Positions 1 through 14,250 are shown, counted from the first letter of the stretch. The stretch is 64,000 nucleotides of DNA from Amoebophrya sp. A120 (GCA_905178155.1 CAJINV010000002.1:7861650-7925649); one strand, 5' to 3'. Numbers and translations are program-made. Notes: a model not told the origin generated them from the sequence alone.

Positions 1-801
1 TAATATTCTGGATTCAGTTCTTGGAATATCAGCTGTAAAAATGTCTGGGTCTGGAAGGTCACAACTTGTGATGCTGTCTCTGGATTCTGAAAGAAATTTG
101 TATTGCATGACCTTCTTTACCCCTCAACCACTGACCAGCAAGAGGACTCCAGTTTGTGCTACGCGGAGAGGGCATTTCTCGTGCGGTAGAGGTATCACAG
201 AGCCCTTTAAAAATCTGTGATGCTGCGGCATGTATTACAGACATCATGGCTCATGAAAAATATGCATGACAAATCTAGAAATTTTCCAGACCCAGACATT
301 TTTACAGTTGATATGGAATCCAAATCGCACGACGTCCGGCTCCGCGATCGCAGGAGGCAACGGGTTGTGCTGCTGGTGCATACCGCCTACTGTACCGCTT
401 TCCGGTGTTGAACGCATGGTGACTCCCGGCGGAGTTCCGGCTGGAAAAGAACCGCTAAGTTTGTCGGCTCCAAGGGAGTCCGATTTCATAATCGCCTCCT
501 GCCATGGCATTTGCCTGCTCCGGGGGAGTAGCGTGCGCTGCAGAGCCGCGTTGTGAGGATGAAACCTAGTCATGCCAACATCTTCAGGAGAGCGCACGAC
601 CTCCATCACGGTCGCAGGCCCATCGCCCGCCTGACCAAAATTGCACGGTGGTCCTGCGCTGTTCTGCATACACAGCCCCAGCATCCTTAATAGCTTCATC
701 TTGTTTTTCCTCCTTCGTGGTGTGTTGAGTTCCTTTCCCCTACGACTTTTTTCTGTTGGTGCGAGAATCTTCCAATCAAGTTGTACTATCGGAGACGTCA
801 T
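1..801 (-). CDS. Hypothetical protein, 3' end outside window, interrupted by IE-1
   Basis: The frame opens with ATG at 799-801 (residues MTSPIVQLDW) and runs to 314. It is then interrupted by IE-1 and resumes at position 21. Removing 22-313 (the element plus one TGGAA copy) joins the codons for Gly-Phe-Gln-Glu-Leu-Asn-Pro with no stop, and the gene leaves the window still open. The protein is polar, with a basic stretch near residue 15 (RRRKNKMK) and a few Cys. I recognise no domain, clear signal peptide or membrane segment. An in-frame TTG lies further upstream at 864, but the ATG is the better start. Function unknown. Confidence 0.5.
27..313. mobile_element. IE-1, introner-like element, family A
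   Basis: 287 bp with long terminal inverted repeats: left end TATCAGCTGTAAAAATG, right end its near-perfect complement, each followed inward by TGTCTGGGTCTGGA. It is flanked by a 5-bp direct repeat TGGAA (22-26 and 314-318). Its interior carries the family A motif ATGCAATACA in the minus orientation, the same strand as the host gene. Excision with one repeat copy keeps the host frame open. Confidence 0.85.
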
Positions 802-1603
802 CGCGTTTCCTCTCGTGGTTTTTGATATGCGTGTTTCTTTTCTGTGGATCCAAAGAAGAACCACTGCCCTCTGCTTATCGCATTGTCAAAATTATAGACC
901 CCACGAACAAAAAAGCGCTTTGCCATCCCTCGGCATCTACAACCATGCGGGCCGGTGGCCTTGTTGTGTTTCTGTGTGAAGTTTCGTGCTAAAGCCGACG
1001 AAAGCGAGACGGTATCAAGCATGAAAAATTGCATGCAGCTCCAATTTGATTTCATCGTCGACTTCGGCCAGCAAAAATGAGGGATATTCTCGAGAGTCAA
1101 ACTGTTCGCAAACTGAAGAAAACGAATAACTACAAAGATAAAACCTTCAACGAAGTCTTTTTTACAAAACTAGTTCCTCTTTTGGCGTCAAAGACAGAAG
1201 ACCACAAGGACTCGAAAAAAAATATGGTAGAGCATAGCGAAAGCGATTCATCACACACTTCTGCCACCTCCCAGTAACAAACTTTCTTCGTGAGGTACCA
1301 CCAGGAAGTAAAACAACAACATGTCGTGACGTTGTTTGGAGCTTGATAAAATGCAATAGAAGTGGAAATCATAAAATTGGAAATTTGTTTATATGTAGAA
1401 AGAAAGAAGTGTGATTATCAGTACTGTATTCTTGAAAGTGCTCGAACAAACCCTGAATTCTCGAAGCATGTGCTGCAGAGCTCAGGTGATCTTTGTCTCC
1501 GTACAACTTCGCGAAGACTCTATTCAACAAATTCAAATTTCATCACTATTTAAGTGAATCACAATCAAGAAGAGTCAATAGCTACCTCTGCTCTTTCTGT
1601 TGA
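802..1603. other. Intergenic, no supported gene
   Basis: About 800 bp, AT-rich towards 1300-1600. Small open frames exist on both strands (for example 1077-1277 plus), but none has recognisable content or convincing composition. It separates two minus-strand genes and probably holds the 5' leader of the first and the 3' region of the next. Confidence 0.5.
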
Positions 1604-4600
1604 CTACACACGAAATTCTCTGCCATACGCAGCCGGATGCACGAGCACTACCGGCTCCATATCCTCAGCGGCTTGCGAGGTCAAGTGTATGTGGTTCACC
1701 CAGAGCGGGTGCTCGACGTCGAACCCCAACCCCGAACCGTCTGGATTTAGCGTCGCCCTCTCGAAGTCCAGCCGTCCCTCGCAAAACTGGTCCGGGGAAC
1801 AGCCGTGGTCGGGCGGCACCAGCTCGCACCGCGAGAGCATTTTCCGGACCTTGTCCCCCACGCTGTGCTTCTCCAGCACTTTCACGTCCGCGGTGAAAAG
1901 CGCCTCGGTGGAGTCCTCCAAAAACTCGCCGGGTGGGATGAAGCCCGTAGTTGCTCCTGATACAGTGGGAGGTGGTCCACCTGCTCCCTTCGGGGGTTTC
2001 CCTGCTTTTTTCGCCGTCGCAGCCCGCTCCTTCGAGCTGGCGCCCGTACTCACCGTGTCGTGGGGGTGTACTAGGACTGGCTGCTGTTCTTGCTGGAACA
2101 TCGGGGCGCTCGTCGCGGGGGCCAGAAAACCTTTATTGTTCTTCTTGTCGTGTTGCTCTAGCTCCTGTGGCGTCGCAGTGTGAGTCTGGTCGGGAAAATC
2201 CTTACTCATCCCGCCTCCACCGACTTCGCAGCTGTAAAGTTGACCTGCAGGACCAGAAGATGAAACACAACCGCGACAGAGGCTCGCATCTTGTTCAACA
2301 TGGGTGCGCCGCGTGTTGGCTGCACAACTAGGAACTCCAGTGATGTCTTCGTCCGCTACTTGCTTTCCGGTGAAAGCGCACCTTTCCAGTTGGTCAGCAA
2401 CATGATCCTGCTCTTCCTCAGCCTCACTCTGCTGGTGGCAAGCGAGAACCATTTCCTTCTGTCTTTCGTACCAGGCTGGCCAGTCGAATGTTCCAGCAGC
2501 TCCTCCAGGGCGCGCAGCTGCACTCGTCGTCCTCGTCGTCCCAGATAATTTAGTACTTGCTACCGCATTTCTGCGCAAAAGCTGTTCCATGTCGGTTTCG
2601 GTCAGGAGCGGAGAGCAAGGTTGTCGCAAGAACCGCGCGGCATTTGCAGTCGAGCAAGAATTGTGATTTTGCTTTCCTCGACCATCATGATGGGCCAATT
2701 TGTTCCGCAGGCCACCGAGCGCGCAACTTCTTCCTCCATGACCTAGAGGACCGTTGCGTTGTTCTCCCTCCTCCGCGGAAGTAGTTGCGTCACCAGTCGT
2801 GTTCTGCCGTGCAAAAGATTGCAGTTGTGGATCCGCCTCGGAGCTGCAAAGGAAGCTGCTGCCCGGCGTGGTGCAGCCCACGGTGGAAGACAGAAACGCG
2901 AGCTCCTTCACAAAGTCTTCCCGACATCGCAAGTACTCCATGTACTCACTCGCCACCCACCCGACTTGCCGGTCTTGCTCATGGACAATAGCCTGCTTCG
3001 CCACGAAATGCCACTTCTGCATAGACCTCTTCAAACTGTACCAAAACAGCTTCACCGGATTTATCTTTTCCACCCTGTGAGAATTATGGTACAGCTGCCC
3101 GCTTGTCGTCCTCAACGAAACAGGTGCTGCCGACGCAGGTACGGATCCTGTGTGGACCTGTTGCAAAAGCGACCCGGTGGTAGAGGAGGCGAGAGCAGCA
3201 GAAGGACTTCCTGGTTCCCGAAGCCCGGTCGCTCCGCTTGTAGTTGCGCTCGTCAGACTTGTGGTGCTAGTAGGAGCTTTGCTATCACTACTGGGCGGCG
3301 CTCCACTGTTCAAAAATTGACAAAACACCCTTTTTCGGTTTGCAATTTGCTTGAAAATCGGCAGCGAAAGCGACTGCAAAAAACGGTGGTCCGCGAAATC
3401 GCCGAGAGAAAAGACATTGTCAGAACTAATCATATCCGGCGCAGACTCGTCTTTTTTGCGACTGCATCTGCCTTCGCCTAGGATACTGTTGGCGCTGCTA
3501 CAAAGATCATGATCCCCTTCGTCGTGTAACATGCTGGTTCTCAAAGACGTGGTCGAGGATACGACGGCAGTGCTGACGGTCGCGAGGCTCTCAGACGAAG
3601 CCTCACAGCCGCTGCTCGTCGCGTGGTGTGAGTCGTCGTTTTTCAGTGCGACTTCTTTGGGATAATTCTCAGCAGTGCTGCTCGGACTTGATGACGACCC
3701 GGTACCGAAAAGACCGAACGTCGGAATGAACCAAAGCAGGGACGAACCAGGCTCCTTCGTGTTTGATGTGGGAGAAGGTGTCTTCATCCCCTCCGCCGCG
3801 TTCTTGCAAGCGGCTTTTAGCGTTCTTGTAGAGGCACGCGCACAGCCGGCAGCCCGTCGGTGTTCCGAGACCGATTCGTAGCGGTTCGTCGTCGAGTAGA
3901 GAAGAATCGATGCGATAAAGTCCAGTGTTTTCGGGCCCAGGGTTTTCCCCTTTGTGCCAAGGTCGAGAGCAGATGTTGGAGCGCTCGTCGTGCGCTGCTG
4001 CGCTAGTGGTCCTCTTTCCACGTGGTGGTCACCTCCTTCCTCTGCTTGTTTCACACAAGAACCAGGACCGCCTTCCAAGCACTGCATCATTTCAAACAGC
4101 TTTTTTTCGAGCTGCTTCTGCGGAAAAAGAAGTATCCCGTGATCAACATGCTCTTCTCGTTCTTTTCCTTGCGCTTCTTCTTGTTCCATGGTGGTTCTGG
4201 CCGCACCAAATCGCTGTCCGGTGAGCAGGTGAAACACCAGAAGCGCGAAACCCACATTCACGTCTCTGGTTCGTCTATCTGACGCAAGGACAGAATCAGA
4301 CTCGACTGCCACATCGTCGACGCTGTTGACACTATCGCTTCGCAGCACTTTCACGCGCTTTGTTTGCGTGCAAATCAACACGTTCTCAACCGTGGGAATC
4401 GGAATTTCGGTGTCGTGTCTCGTTCCTGACGAGTATTCTGTTCCTGCATCACGACGAGGCTGAAGAAAATTTCCGCGATCCACAGCAAACTGTACACTGG
4501 CGCTTGGTACGGCATCGCCATCTTGCTCGCTCTGGCGAGTCCCTCCTGGATGTACTGTAACAGCGGCTGGTACAACACGGTCCGCTCCAGCGCCACCACG

Positions 4601-7600
4601 GGCTCGTCGGGCGCCTTGGAGAAGGACAGCTGGTTGTTAATTTTCGGCTTCTTCGTTTGCAATTGCAGCGGTTCAGGAGGCGGTTTCCTGTTTCTCTTCT
4701 CCACTTCTGCCTCCTGTTCCTTCACCCAATGGGCGGCCCGGAGAAACATGTCTTGCAACTCCAGTGCGGTCTTCTTCTCCCATTCCCGGACTTTTGCAGG
4801 GCAGGTAAAATGAGACAAACCTTCGAGGATTTGCTTTTTATTCTCACTCTGATGATGCTGCAAAACGTCTAGCGTGTTGTCGCAGTAGACCGGAATGCTG
4901 TCGAACTCGCTCGTGATCGTCTTGCTTGGTCCCGTGCAGCTGGTGCTGGTGGTGGGGCTTCTATAATTTGCTCCGTCCACCGTGCTCGAAGCTCCTGCAC
5001 CACGACCCGCGCTTTCATTTCTTTCAACTGTGTAAATGGTCGTTTCCCGCACTCCTGTGCCGTAGACAAACAATCCGGTCGCTTTCGGTTCCAAACTGAC
5101 CTCCTCGAGCATCAAGAGGTCCTGTTTCACCAGATGCTCCTGCGCTTGTCCCTCTCCTTCCTCGGACAAGGCAACATCTTCTGAGGTGTACATCTCGAGA
5201 TCACCATCCTCGTTCAGATTCTCTTTTGCCCCCGGTAGTTGCAATGCCGAAGACTCGGTCTCAGGAGAGGCGCCCGACGCGGAGGTAGATGCAGCTGAGA
5301 CAGTCTTCGACATTTCCGGCACCGAGTACGTAAAGTCCCAGCTGGTGTGCAATTCTGAGAGCCGCAGCATGTCCACCGTGGGTGGGGTGATCAGCACGCG
5401 CGCGGAGTGCCAGTGGGCGAATTGCTTCTCCAAGGCGGCGATTTTGTCCCGTCTGCTCCGAGGACTTTTCATATTCTCATCCCCAGCTTGGTCGACGTGC
5501 TCAGGATTTTGTTCAGCCGCTTCCTCTTCGGGCCGTGATCGCTCTCGCTGCGGATCACTATTACCATGATCGAAAGCGGCTCCCATCCCATGGGCACAGT
5601 GTGGCAGTCGTTCCATAACCCGGAAAGGCAAATTTGGAAGAACCGACCCCAACAAGAGATGCGCTTTGATGGTCTTCGCGTCGTGGTGTGCCTTGCTCGG
5701 ACTCGTCGCTGTCGAACCGTGGTCTTCATGGGACAGCATAAATTTATCGCTGTGCACACTCCAGTCGAAATTTTGAAACACGTCGTTGATGTCCTGCTCT
5801 TCCCTTCTGAAGATCGCAGAAATATTCCTAGACGGTCGCTCTCGCTGTCGGGTTGCAGTACTACTGGTAGTGCTAGTGCCACTTCCACCGTGCCTTGATG
5901 CAAGCATAATCTGTACCCGGCACCAGTTCCCTGCTTGTCCTGTGCACATCCAACACGCCGAGCCAGGGTTTCAATTCTCTTTCCAGCCTTTGCTGGAAGT
6001 CCGCCGCCGTGTCCGTGACGTGTAGTGGCACGTAGACCATTTGGAGGTTGGCCGAGTTGCTCAGGCTAATTTTCTCCCTGCCGCGCGTGCGCGACATGTG
6101 CAGCTTGTGCTTCTTGTGAAGCAACAGAGCGTCCTTCAGGCGGGACAGGTCGCGGTCGGCGTGTTCGACTTCGACCTGTTTGGCTTCAAAAAACTCGGAA
6201 TCCTCACCCTCCTCACCGTGGTGGTACTCACGAAGGAGCCTGGGAAGGTGGAAACGTTGCCGATTGTCTGGTACTTTTTGGAAGGGGGAGGCAGAAGTAG
6301 TAGAAGCCTGATCCACGGACTCGAAACGAGCACTATCACCATGAAGATCAGGCGAGTCGTGGTCTCGCGTATCATCTCGTCGTTCAGTCTTTACCAACAC
6401 ACGAGGCAGCCTCCACTTTGCGGGCGGAAATTTGTTGGCCACCAAACCGGGCATGTAGGTCTCAAAATCCAGAAGAACCGGCACCTCGAAGAGCACAGGG
6501 CGAGGAGCCGGTGGGGGGGAACCTTCATGCCTTAACGTCGGACCAAACGCGCAACCTCCTTGCTGCGCAACACCATCATCTGCATGTGGTCTCTGTCGTG
6601 AGTGGTCAGGCAAAACTTTGTCGTCACTTTCTCGTCTCGAAAAATCCACTGGTATACCTGTTGATGGCGCAGATAACTTGGGAACGACGTTGGCGCGCTC
6701 CGCGTGCTCCGTCTCATTCCGCGCTTGCTCATCAAAGTCTTCTTGAAAATTCCCGGCGCCGTTTTTCTCTTCCTGATGCTGCAGTAGGCCTTCGAAGCCC
6801 CCGAGCCGCTGTTTTTTCCGCGCACTTGCGTAGTCTACTTGGGTATTCGCAAAAGTTTTGGACCTTGGTTCTTTGGTAACGCCGCGCTGCTCTTGCAGCT
6901 GGTGAAGATCTGCCTGATGGTGCTCCACCAAATTCATTGAGAGTGGCAGTGACTCTCCAGCTGCTACAACCGCAGGATCTTCTACAACTTCGTGCAGCAG
7001 TTGTGGAACCAGCAACTTCGACCGCTCCGAAGTCGATACGTAGGGTGGGGAGAGACGATGCGCATGCGGATTCGTCTCTACTTGCGAGCCCAGATAAGTG
7101 GGATCTATCATCCGCAGGTGGTCAACACCACGACGCTCATTCTCATCTGCTGGCCCTGGGACTGCGAGGTTCGTGATACTGCCTGGAGTCAGTGCAGTCG
7201 CCCCGTTTGCGAGAACGTAATGCGGAATCGCATTTTCGGGTTGGGCACCACCGCGCGCCGCGGCGCTGTACCCAATGCAGATCCCGAGCAAGTCGCCTAT
7301 CATCGTGAAAAGCAGACCGGCACGTTGAGAAAAGTTAAAGTAGGAGAAGCGAAGTGAGAATGTAAAAGATAAGACTGTTACTTTCGTGTTTGTTCGGCAG
7401 TGTTTCTTTCGCAGCTTGGCAGGGTTAATGTTAAAAAATTGAGTTGCAAAGGAGCGAGTTGCATCAGGAGCTCTATTTGTACTGAAAAAGCCAGATGGAG
7501 AAGTGCATTCTGTGATTCTCCCTGTCCTGAATGTGCTATCTGTGGGTGTTTCTGTTTCGCAGAAAGAAGTAAGTTTGGCAAAAGGCTCTATTTTATCTGT

Positions 7601-7814
7601 CGCAAACGATGAAGAGGATGTATAGACGCTGGATGCTGATGTGCTGCTGCACTGGGCCATAGTAGTACTCATGTCAACTTCCAATAGATACCCGTAGATA
7701 GTAGCAGTGGACAAAAAAAATTCTTAGAGTGCGACCAGGAACATCTACAGCGCTAGAGATCAGACAGCATACTAAAGCTAAACAAGACCCTAGTACAATG
7801 ATGAGACTTTTCAT
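1604..7814 (-). CDS. Very large uncharacterised protein, probably secretory or membrane-associated, at least three exons
   Basis: Three long minus-strand open blocks follow each other in different frames with short overlaps: about 7700-5873, 5949-4375 and 4483-1604, together near 2,000 codons. Small introns or frame changes must lie at the overlaps; I could not fix the splice sites. A short exon starting with ATG at 7812-7814 encodes a good signal peptide (MKSLIIVLGSCLALVCCLI), with a plausible GT-AG intron to the first block. The protein is rich in Ser, Thr, Gln and Glu, with isolated hydrophobic stretches (for example LLFTMIGDLLGICIGYSAA, VYSLLWIAEIFFSLVVM). I recognise no family. It could also be two genes. 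Confidence 0.5.
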
Positions 7815-9239
7815 GTTCTGGAGGTGCAAAAAAACCTGCATGTCTCTAGTACCGCATTTGACTTCCACGGGTGTACTTACAACCACACCATACAGCAAAC
7901 ACGAACAAAGAAAACGGTGGACGGAAACACGTGTGCGATCAAAAAGACGAAAAAGCGTAGGACGCATCTCCTTGAATGCCGAAACGAGACACGCACCCCA
8001 CTGGAGAATGAACAAGAAATAAAGTCGTCAGCCACAGTTCGTCACGACGCAGCTGCTTCGTTGCTCCTTCATCTTCTGAAGAAGTATATTATATTTTCCG
8101 TTTCCCCAAAAAAAGATAGAAGAAGTCTTTGAAAAAGCCGGACGACTTCGATTTTCCAGTGCGGTCTCTACTCCAACCAGCGCCAAGATTTTGCAGTAGA
8201 AAAACATTACATGTCAGTCAGTCCACACAAGGAACTTCGTCTCTAGTACACGAGTATGTATTTCCTTAAAAACCTGAAACATAGGTCGAAGGTTGTTCGG
8301 TGGCTGTCGTCAGAGGCTTCTTGATGAAAACATGTTTGAGGTGCTTTTTACATCAGGATCAGACACACAATGTTCCAAAACATTAGTGAAGATCTGAAGC
8401 TCCACCTTTGCTTTCAGAAATTCGGTACGAAACGATCGTAAAAAAGATCTATTCGCACATAATTGATTGACCTTCGTTGCATACCGCGAGAAACAAAAAG
8501 CGCAGGTCCGATGGATATAATGTTTTTTGGATCAACAAGAGGTGTCTGTAGTTAGTCGAATTTGATAAAGAATTTGGCTTCCCAGTAATGTTGATGTGTA
8601 GGTCGATTTCAAAATATCAGTTACCATCGTGTTGTGATGCATATGCTGCAACACACACGGGCGCAATCTATCGATCGGCGAAATTTGCCGATTACGGCCT
8701 CACTAGAGCTGTTCCTGCGCGGATGCTGGCAACTGAGATGATTACACAAGAGCTGAATGTATGATCTTGTCCCGATTCCGATTCGCAACCCGAATCTTAG
8801 CTCGGAAATAAGAATAACTATCTAGCCGAAAAGGAAAAAAATGTACTTTTCTACCAAACCACTCTAGGGGATCTTTAACTCTTCACCACTCATTCATGGT
8901 GTGCTTAAAGGGGGAAACTTTTGGATTTTCAAGTGCCATAAAATTATCCGTCAACGCAAAATCCATTTTATCATTCATGCTTTTCTTCAAAAATCTAGTT
9001 CGCTTTAGCTCGTTGCATTTCCTTCTTCCGTCGTTATGTCCGATTCCTGTGAGAAAGCCGTCGATGTGTTTCGGGGGGTGGAAAATGTCTACAAAATCAC
9101 ACCAGTCCTGGCTGTTCACGGATTTATTTCTTGTGCAGAAGGAAACCGTTGAGAAGTTTTATGGGCTGCTTCATTCAGACTTTTTCGTTTTCAGATTCAG
9201 AATTTGGATTTGCTAGTTGATCGTACAAAAATCGGCTTC
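7815..9239. other. Intergenic, 1.4 kb, no supported gene
   Basis: Upstream of the large secretory gene and downstream of polyubiquitin. Only short, composition-poor open frames are present (such as 8883-9119 minus and 8896-9216 plus, which overlap each other). No tRNA, inverted-repeat element or long repeat seen. Confidence 0.5.
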
Positions 9240-11817
<2,578 letters not shown>

Positions 11818-11864
11818 ATGCGAGAAGTCGTGTTCACATCAATCGGCTTGGCGCCGTGGACCCT

Positions 11865-11921
11865 GAGGTCAAGAAGTTTGGCGTGGCGGCCATACGTGCG
11901 AGCATCTGGTAGTGCCGCTTG
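11865..11921. repeat. 57-bp exact duplicate of 13672-13728
   Basis: The segment starting GAGGTCAAGAAGTTTGGCGT is identical at 13672-13728. In the second copy it is the terminal exon of the minus-strand gene 13650-14250 (reading KRHYQMLARMAATPNFLTSG). Here the same minus-strand frame is open, but the flanking sequence differs within a few bases on both sides, so this looks like a fragmentary duplication. Confidence 0.8.
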
Positions 11922-11926
11922 TCCAT

Positions 11927-12445
11927 AAGTCGGTCCGGCAGCAGATCAAGCAGCAGTTGCCAAACCCACCGCTCTATGCATTGCAAATCTGTCTGGGTCT
12001 GGATGAGTGGAAGATTTGTCATGCACATTTTGCGTGACTCATAAATCTGTGATGCATGATGCCGTAGCATGACACTGACAGGTCGTTTTGTGAGGGCTTC
12101 CTAATGCCTATACCGCATGAGAAATATCCCCTACTCGTAGCAGCTAATAAAATCCTGTTTCTGCCCATGCAATACAGATTTTTTTAGAATCGAAAGGCAG
12201 CATTACAAGTTCGCATCCTTCCAGAGTCAGACCCAGACAGTTTTGCATTTGATACGCTCTACCCCATGACGACCGAGCAGGAGATGCTGGCGGCAGCGAC
12301 GGTGTTGCAGCAGAACGCGATGAATCGGCAGCGGGAGGAGGAGTTTCTGCTGTATCGGAAGGAGCAGGAGACGCAGCGGCAGGTGTTCAAATCCACCCGT
12401 TTTGAGGACGAGGAAGACGAGGTGGAGCCGATCTATTACAACTAG
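11927..12445 (+). CDS. Small uncharacterised plus-strand protein (partial), interrupted by IE-2
   Basis: The only gene-like plus-strand sequence in the window. It reads KSVRQQIKQQLPNPPLY, is interrupted by IE-2, then continues PMTTEQEMLAAATVL to a charged tail ending EVEPIYYN and TAG at 12443-12445. Excising 11975-12259 leaves exactly 78 codons in frame. The 5' end is unclear: no ATG lies upstream in this frame, and the adjoining 11865-11921 is a duplicated exon fragment. A further frame, KDVEQLVLSSHAHFNLTREI, opens past the stop once IE-3 is removed, so the gene may be longer, frameshifted or decaying. Gln- and Glu-rich; no family recognised. Confidence 0.42.
11975..12254. mobile_element. 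IE-2, introner-like element, family A
   Basis: 280 bp. Left end TATGCATTGCAAATCTGTC, right end the complement type ending GCATTTGATA, with exact 5-bp flanks CGCTC (11970-11974 and 12255-12259). The interior is colinear with IE-13 at 58874-59135 over its whole length (shared GTGAGGGCTTCCT and ATGCAATACAGATTTTTTTA). It is in sense orientation to a plus-strand host, and excision restores the host frame. Confidence 0.87.
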
Positions 12446-12471
12446 GAAGGACGTCGAGCAGCTGGTGCTTT

Positions 12472-12697
12472 TATCCTGTGCAAAAGTATCGTACGCGTAG
12501 TAATCGCAGTCATGCATTACAAATCTCCATCCCAAGGCAAAACAGCGTGACAACTTCCATTTGTCATGCTTAACAGACTGCGCTACTGAGCCCGGGGGGG
12601 TGCGGGGTCCGAGGGGTGCACAAAGCACAGCTTCCATTTGTCATGCTGAGCTAATTTGTATTGCGATTACTACTGGTACGATACTTTTGCATTGATA
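12472..12697. mobile_element. IE-3, introner-like element, family B
   Basis: 226 bp with inverted ends TATCCTGTGCAAAAGTATCG (left) and, reversed, TATCAATGCAAAAGTATCG (right). Exact 5-bp flanks GCTTT (12467-12471 and 12698-12702). It lies 26 bp after the TAG of the plus-strand gene, so it may sit in a 3' UTR or in an unrecognised continuation of that gene. Confidence 0.82.
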
Positions 12698-12959
12698 GCT
12701 TTCTTCACACGCCCACTTCAACCTGACAAGAGAAATTTGATTTCCAAGAATTATGGCACAGATAATCTGTCAGATTGAACAGATTTTTGCTTCTATATGA
12801 CCACTTCAGCTTGATCACAAACACAATAATCACTTGGCAGTTTGTAACCAAGAACGCTCAACAGAAGAATGTGAATGGGGTTATGGGTTAGTTTAACTAC
12901 GAGAGGAATCACGATGGTATAAACTTGCGAGTTTTTCTGAGAACTTGCTTCCTAGTGAA

Positions 12960-13390
12960 CCTTCCATGTTATCGACTCCGCCAGCCGAGGTCAAAAAATG
13001 CCACGTTTTTTGAGCATTTTTGCTGGGCGTCGATAACATGACCCCGTATTTTGGGCTTTCCGCACGGGAATCTGGACTTTTGCGTAATTTTTGCGGAATC
13101 GATAACATGACCCCGTTATTTGGGCTCTTCGCGCGGGAATCTGGACTTTTGTGGAATTCGCAGAAATTCGCGAAAAATGGCGAATTCTTGAAAAATCCAG
13201 ATTTCCGTGCGACGAGCCTAAATAACAGGGCTATGTTATCGATTCCGCAAATAATCCGGAAAAGTCCAGATTCCCGTGCGGAAAGCCTTAAATACGGGGT
13301 CATGTTATCGACGCCCGGCAAAAATGGTCCAAAAACGTAGCATTTTTTGACCAGTTTTCGGAGTCTTCTGTGAGATGAGGCCAAGGCCTC
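12960..13390. repeat. Nested palindromic (foldback) element, about 430 bp
   Basis: A unit of about 55 bp (CGATAACATGACCCCGT... ending GGGAATCTGGACTTTT) occurs twice in direct orientation at about 13028-13083 and 13100-13155, then twice inverted at about 13195-13245 and 13260-13318. Outer arms extend the symmetry (CAAAAAATGCCACGTTTTTT near 12990 against its imperfect complement near 13350). The structure gives open frames longer than 100 codons on both strands that encode near-identical peptides, so neither is accepted as a gene. It resembles a foldback or MITE-type element; no flanking duplication was identified. Confidence 0.8.
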
Positions 13391-13649
13391 TACTAGACAA
13401 ATGGGCGTTGCCCATTCGGGCAAGCCGGATAATGGTAAAGAACCAGAAACAGTACCCCCTCTAGGTATGGGAAGCGCATTGCTTGAGCGCCTCCAGGAGG
13501 CTCAGCCCAGCTGCGACCTCAGCCAAGGGTGCGAGTACTGAAGGAAGGCCTCCGGGATGGTAGATCTGGTCCGCGGCTTCCCGGTCCGGTGCAGAAAATC
13601 GACGACGGCCTCAACCTAGCTAGCTCAAAGCAGTGTGAAAAACAAAAAG
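13391..13649. other. Unassigned, between palindrome and small gene
   Basis: GC-richer sequence (CTCAGCCCAGCTGCGACCTC region) with no supported open frame. It may be part of a repeat centred on the neighbouring palindrome, but no second copy is in this window. Confidence 0.4.
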
Positions 13650-14250
13650 CTATACATAGCTAGTTGTCCCGGAGGTCAAGAAGTTTGGCGTGGCGGCCAT
13701 ACGTGCGAGCATCTGGTAGTGCCGCTTGGCCATCGTCCGCTGCTGCTCCTATCAAAAGGAAAAATCCCCCCTCCCCATATCGAAGTGGAAATCTGTGATG
13801 CGGGATTTGCGTACACAAATGCGCGCTGTCTTGCAATACGGCATCGCAGCCAGATCCTCAGCCTATGGCGGGGCGTTTGGGTCTAGTTGTTTAGCATTGC
13901 AAACGGCTGTCCCCTAGGCCCAACAGCATGCCAAATCGGTTCCATAATGGCATGGAAGCCTGTGCACTTGTGTTCTTGCAAGACAGCCGTGATTTGTGGT
14001 CTCAAATCAGCAACACAAATTTTCGGAAACATGCCTTGCCGATATGGGGAGGGGGGATTTTTCCTCAGAATAGCTCCGTGCTGTGCACCACCGGACTGTT
14101 GACCGAAGTAATTCCCTTGTACTTTTTGTGCACTCTGGACTGGTTTTCGAACCTTTTCAGCAGCTCCTCGCGGTCCTCCCGGATTATTGGCACGGGGTCC
14201 GGCATCGCGCAACCGGACACTTTTGAGATACGCACGCACTCGCCGTGCAT
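13650..14250 (-). CDS. Small basic uncharacterised protein (90 aa), interrupted by IE-4
   Basis: Exon 1 is 14250-14073 (start MHGECVRISKV, then a basic, Glu-rich helix EDREELLKRFENQSRVHKKY). IE-4 follows and exon 2 is 13744-13650 (KRHYQMLARMAATPNFLTSG, then TAG). Reading straight into IE-4 gives a stop within 12 bases; removing the element plus one GCTCC gives 273 nt, exactly 91 codons. Exon 2 is partly duplicated at 11865-11921. No family recognised. It lies 122 bp downstream of the uL24m stop, on the same strand. Confidence 0.6.
13750..14072. mobile_element. IE-4, introner-like element, family C
   Basis: 323 bp. Left end TATCAAAAGGAAAAATCCCC, right end reversed TATTCTGAGGAAAAATCCCC. The inverted core continues through CCCCTCCCCATATCG. 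Exact 5-bp flanks GCTCC (13745-13749 and 14073-14077). The repeat sequence is unrelated to families A and B, but the ends and duplication length are the same. Confidence 0.85.

Noticed and set aside
13020-13423. Overlapping open frames of 106 (plus) and 176 (minus) codons
   Set aside because: Both are products of the nested palindrome; the peptides mirror each other and have no independent support.
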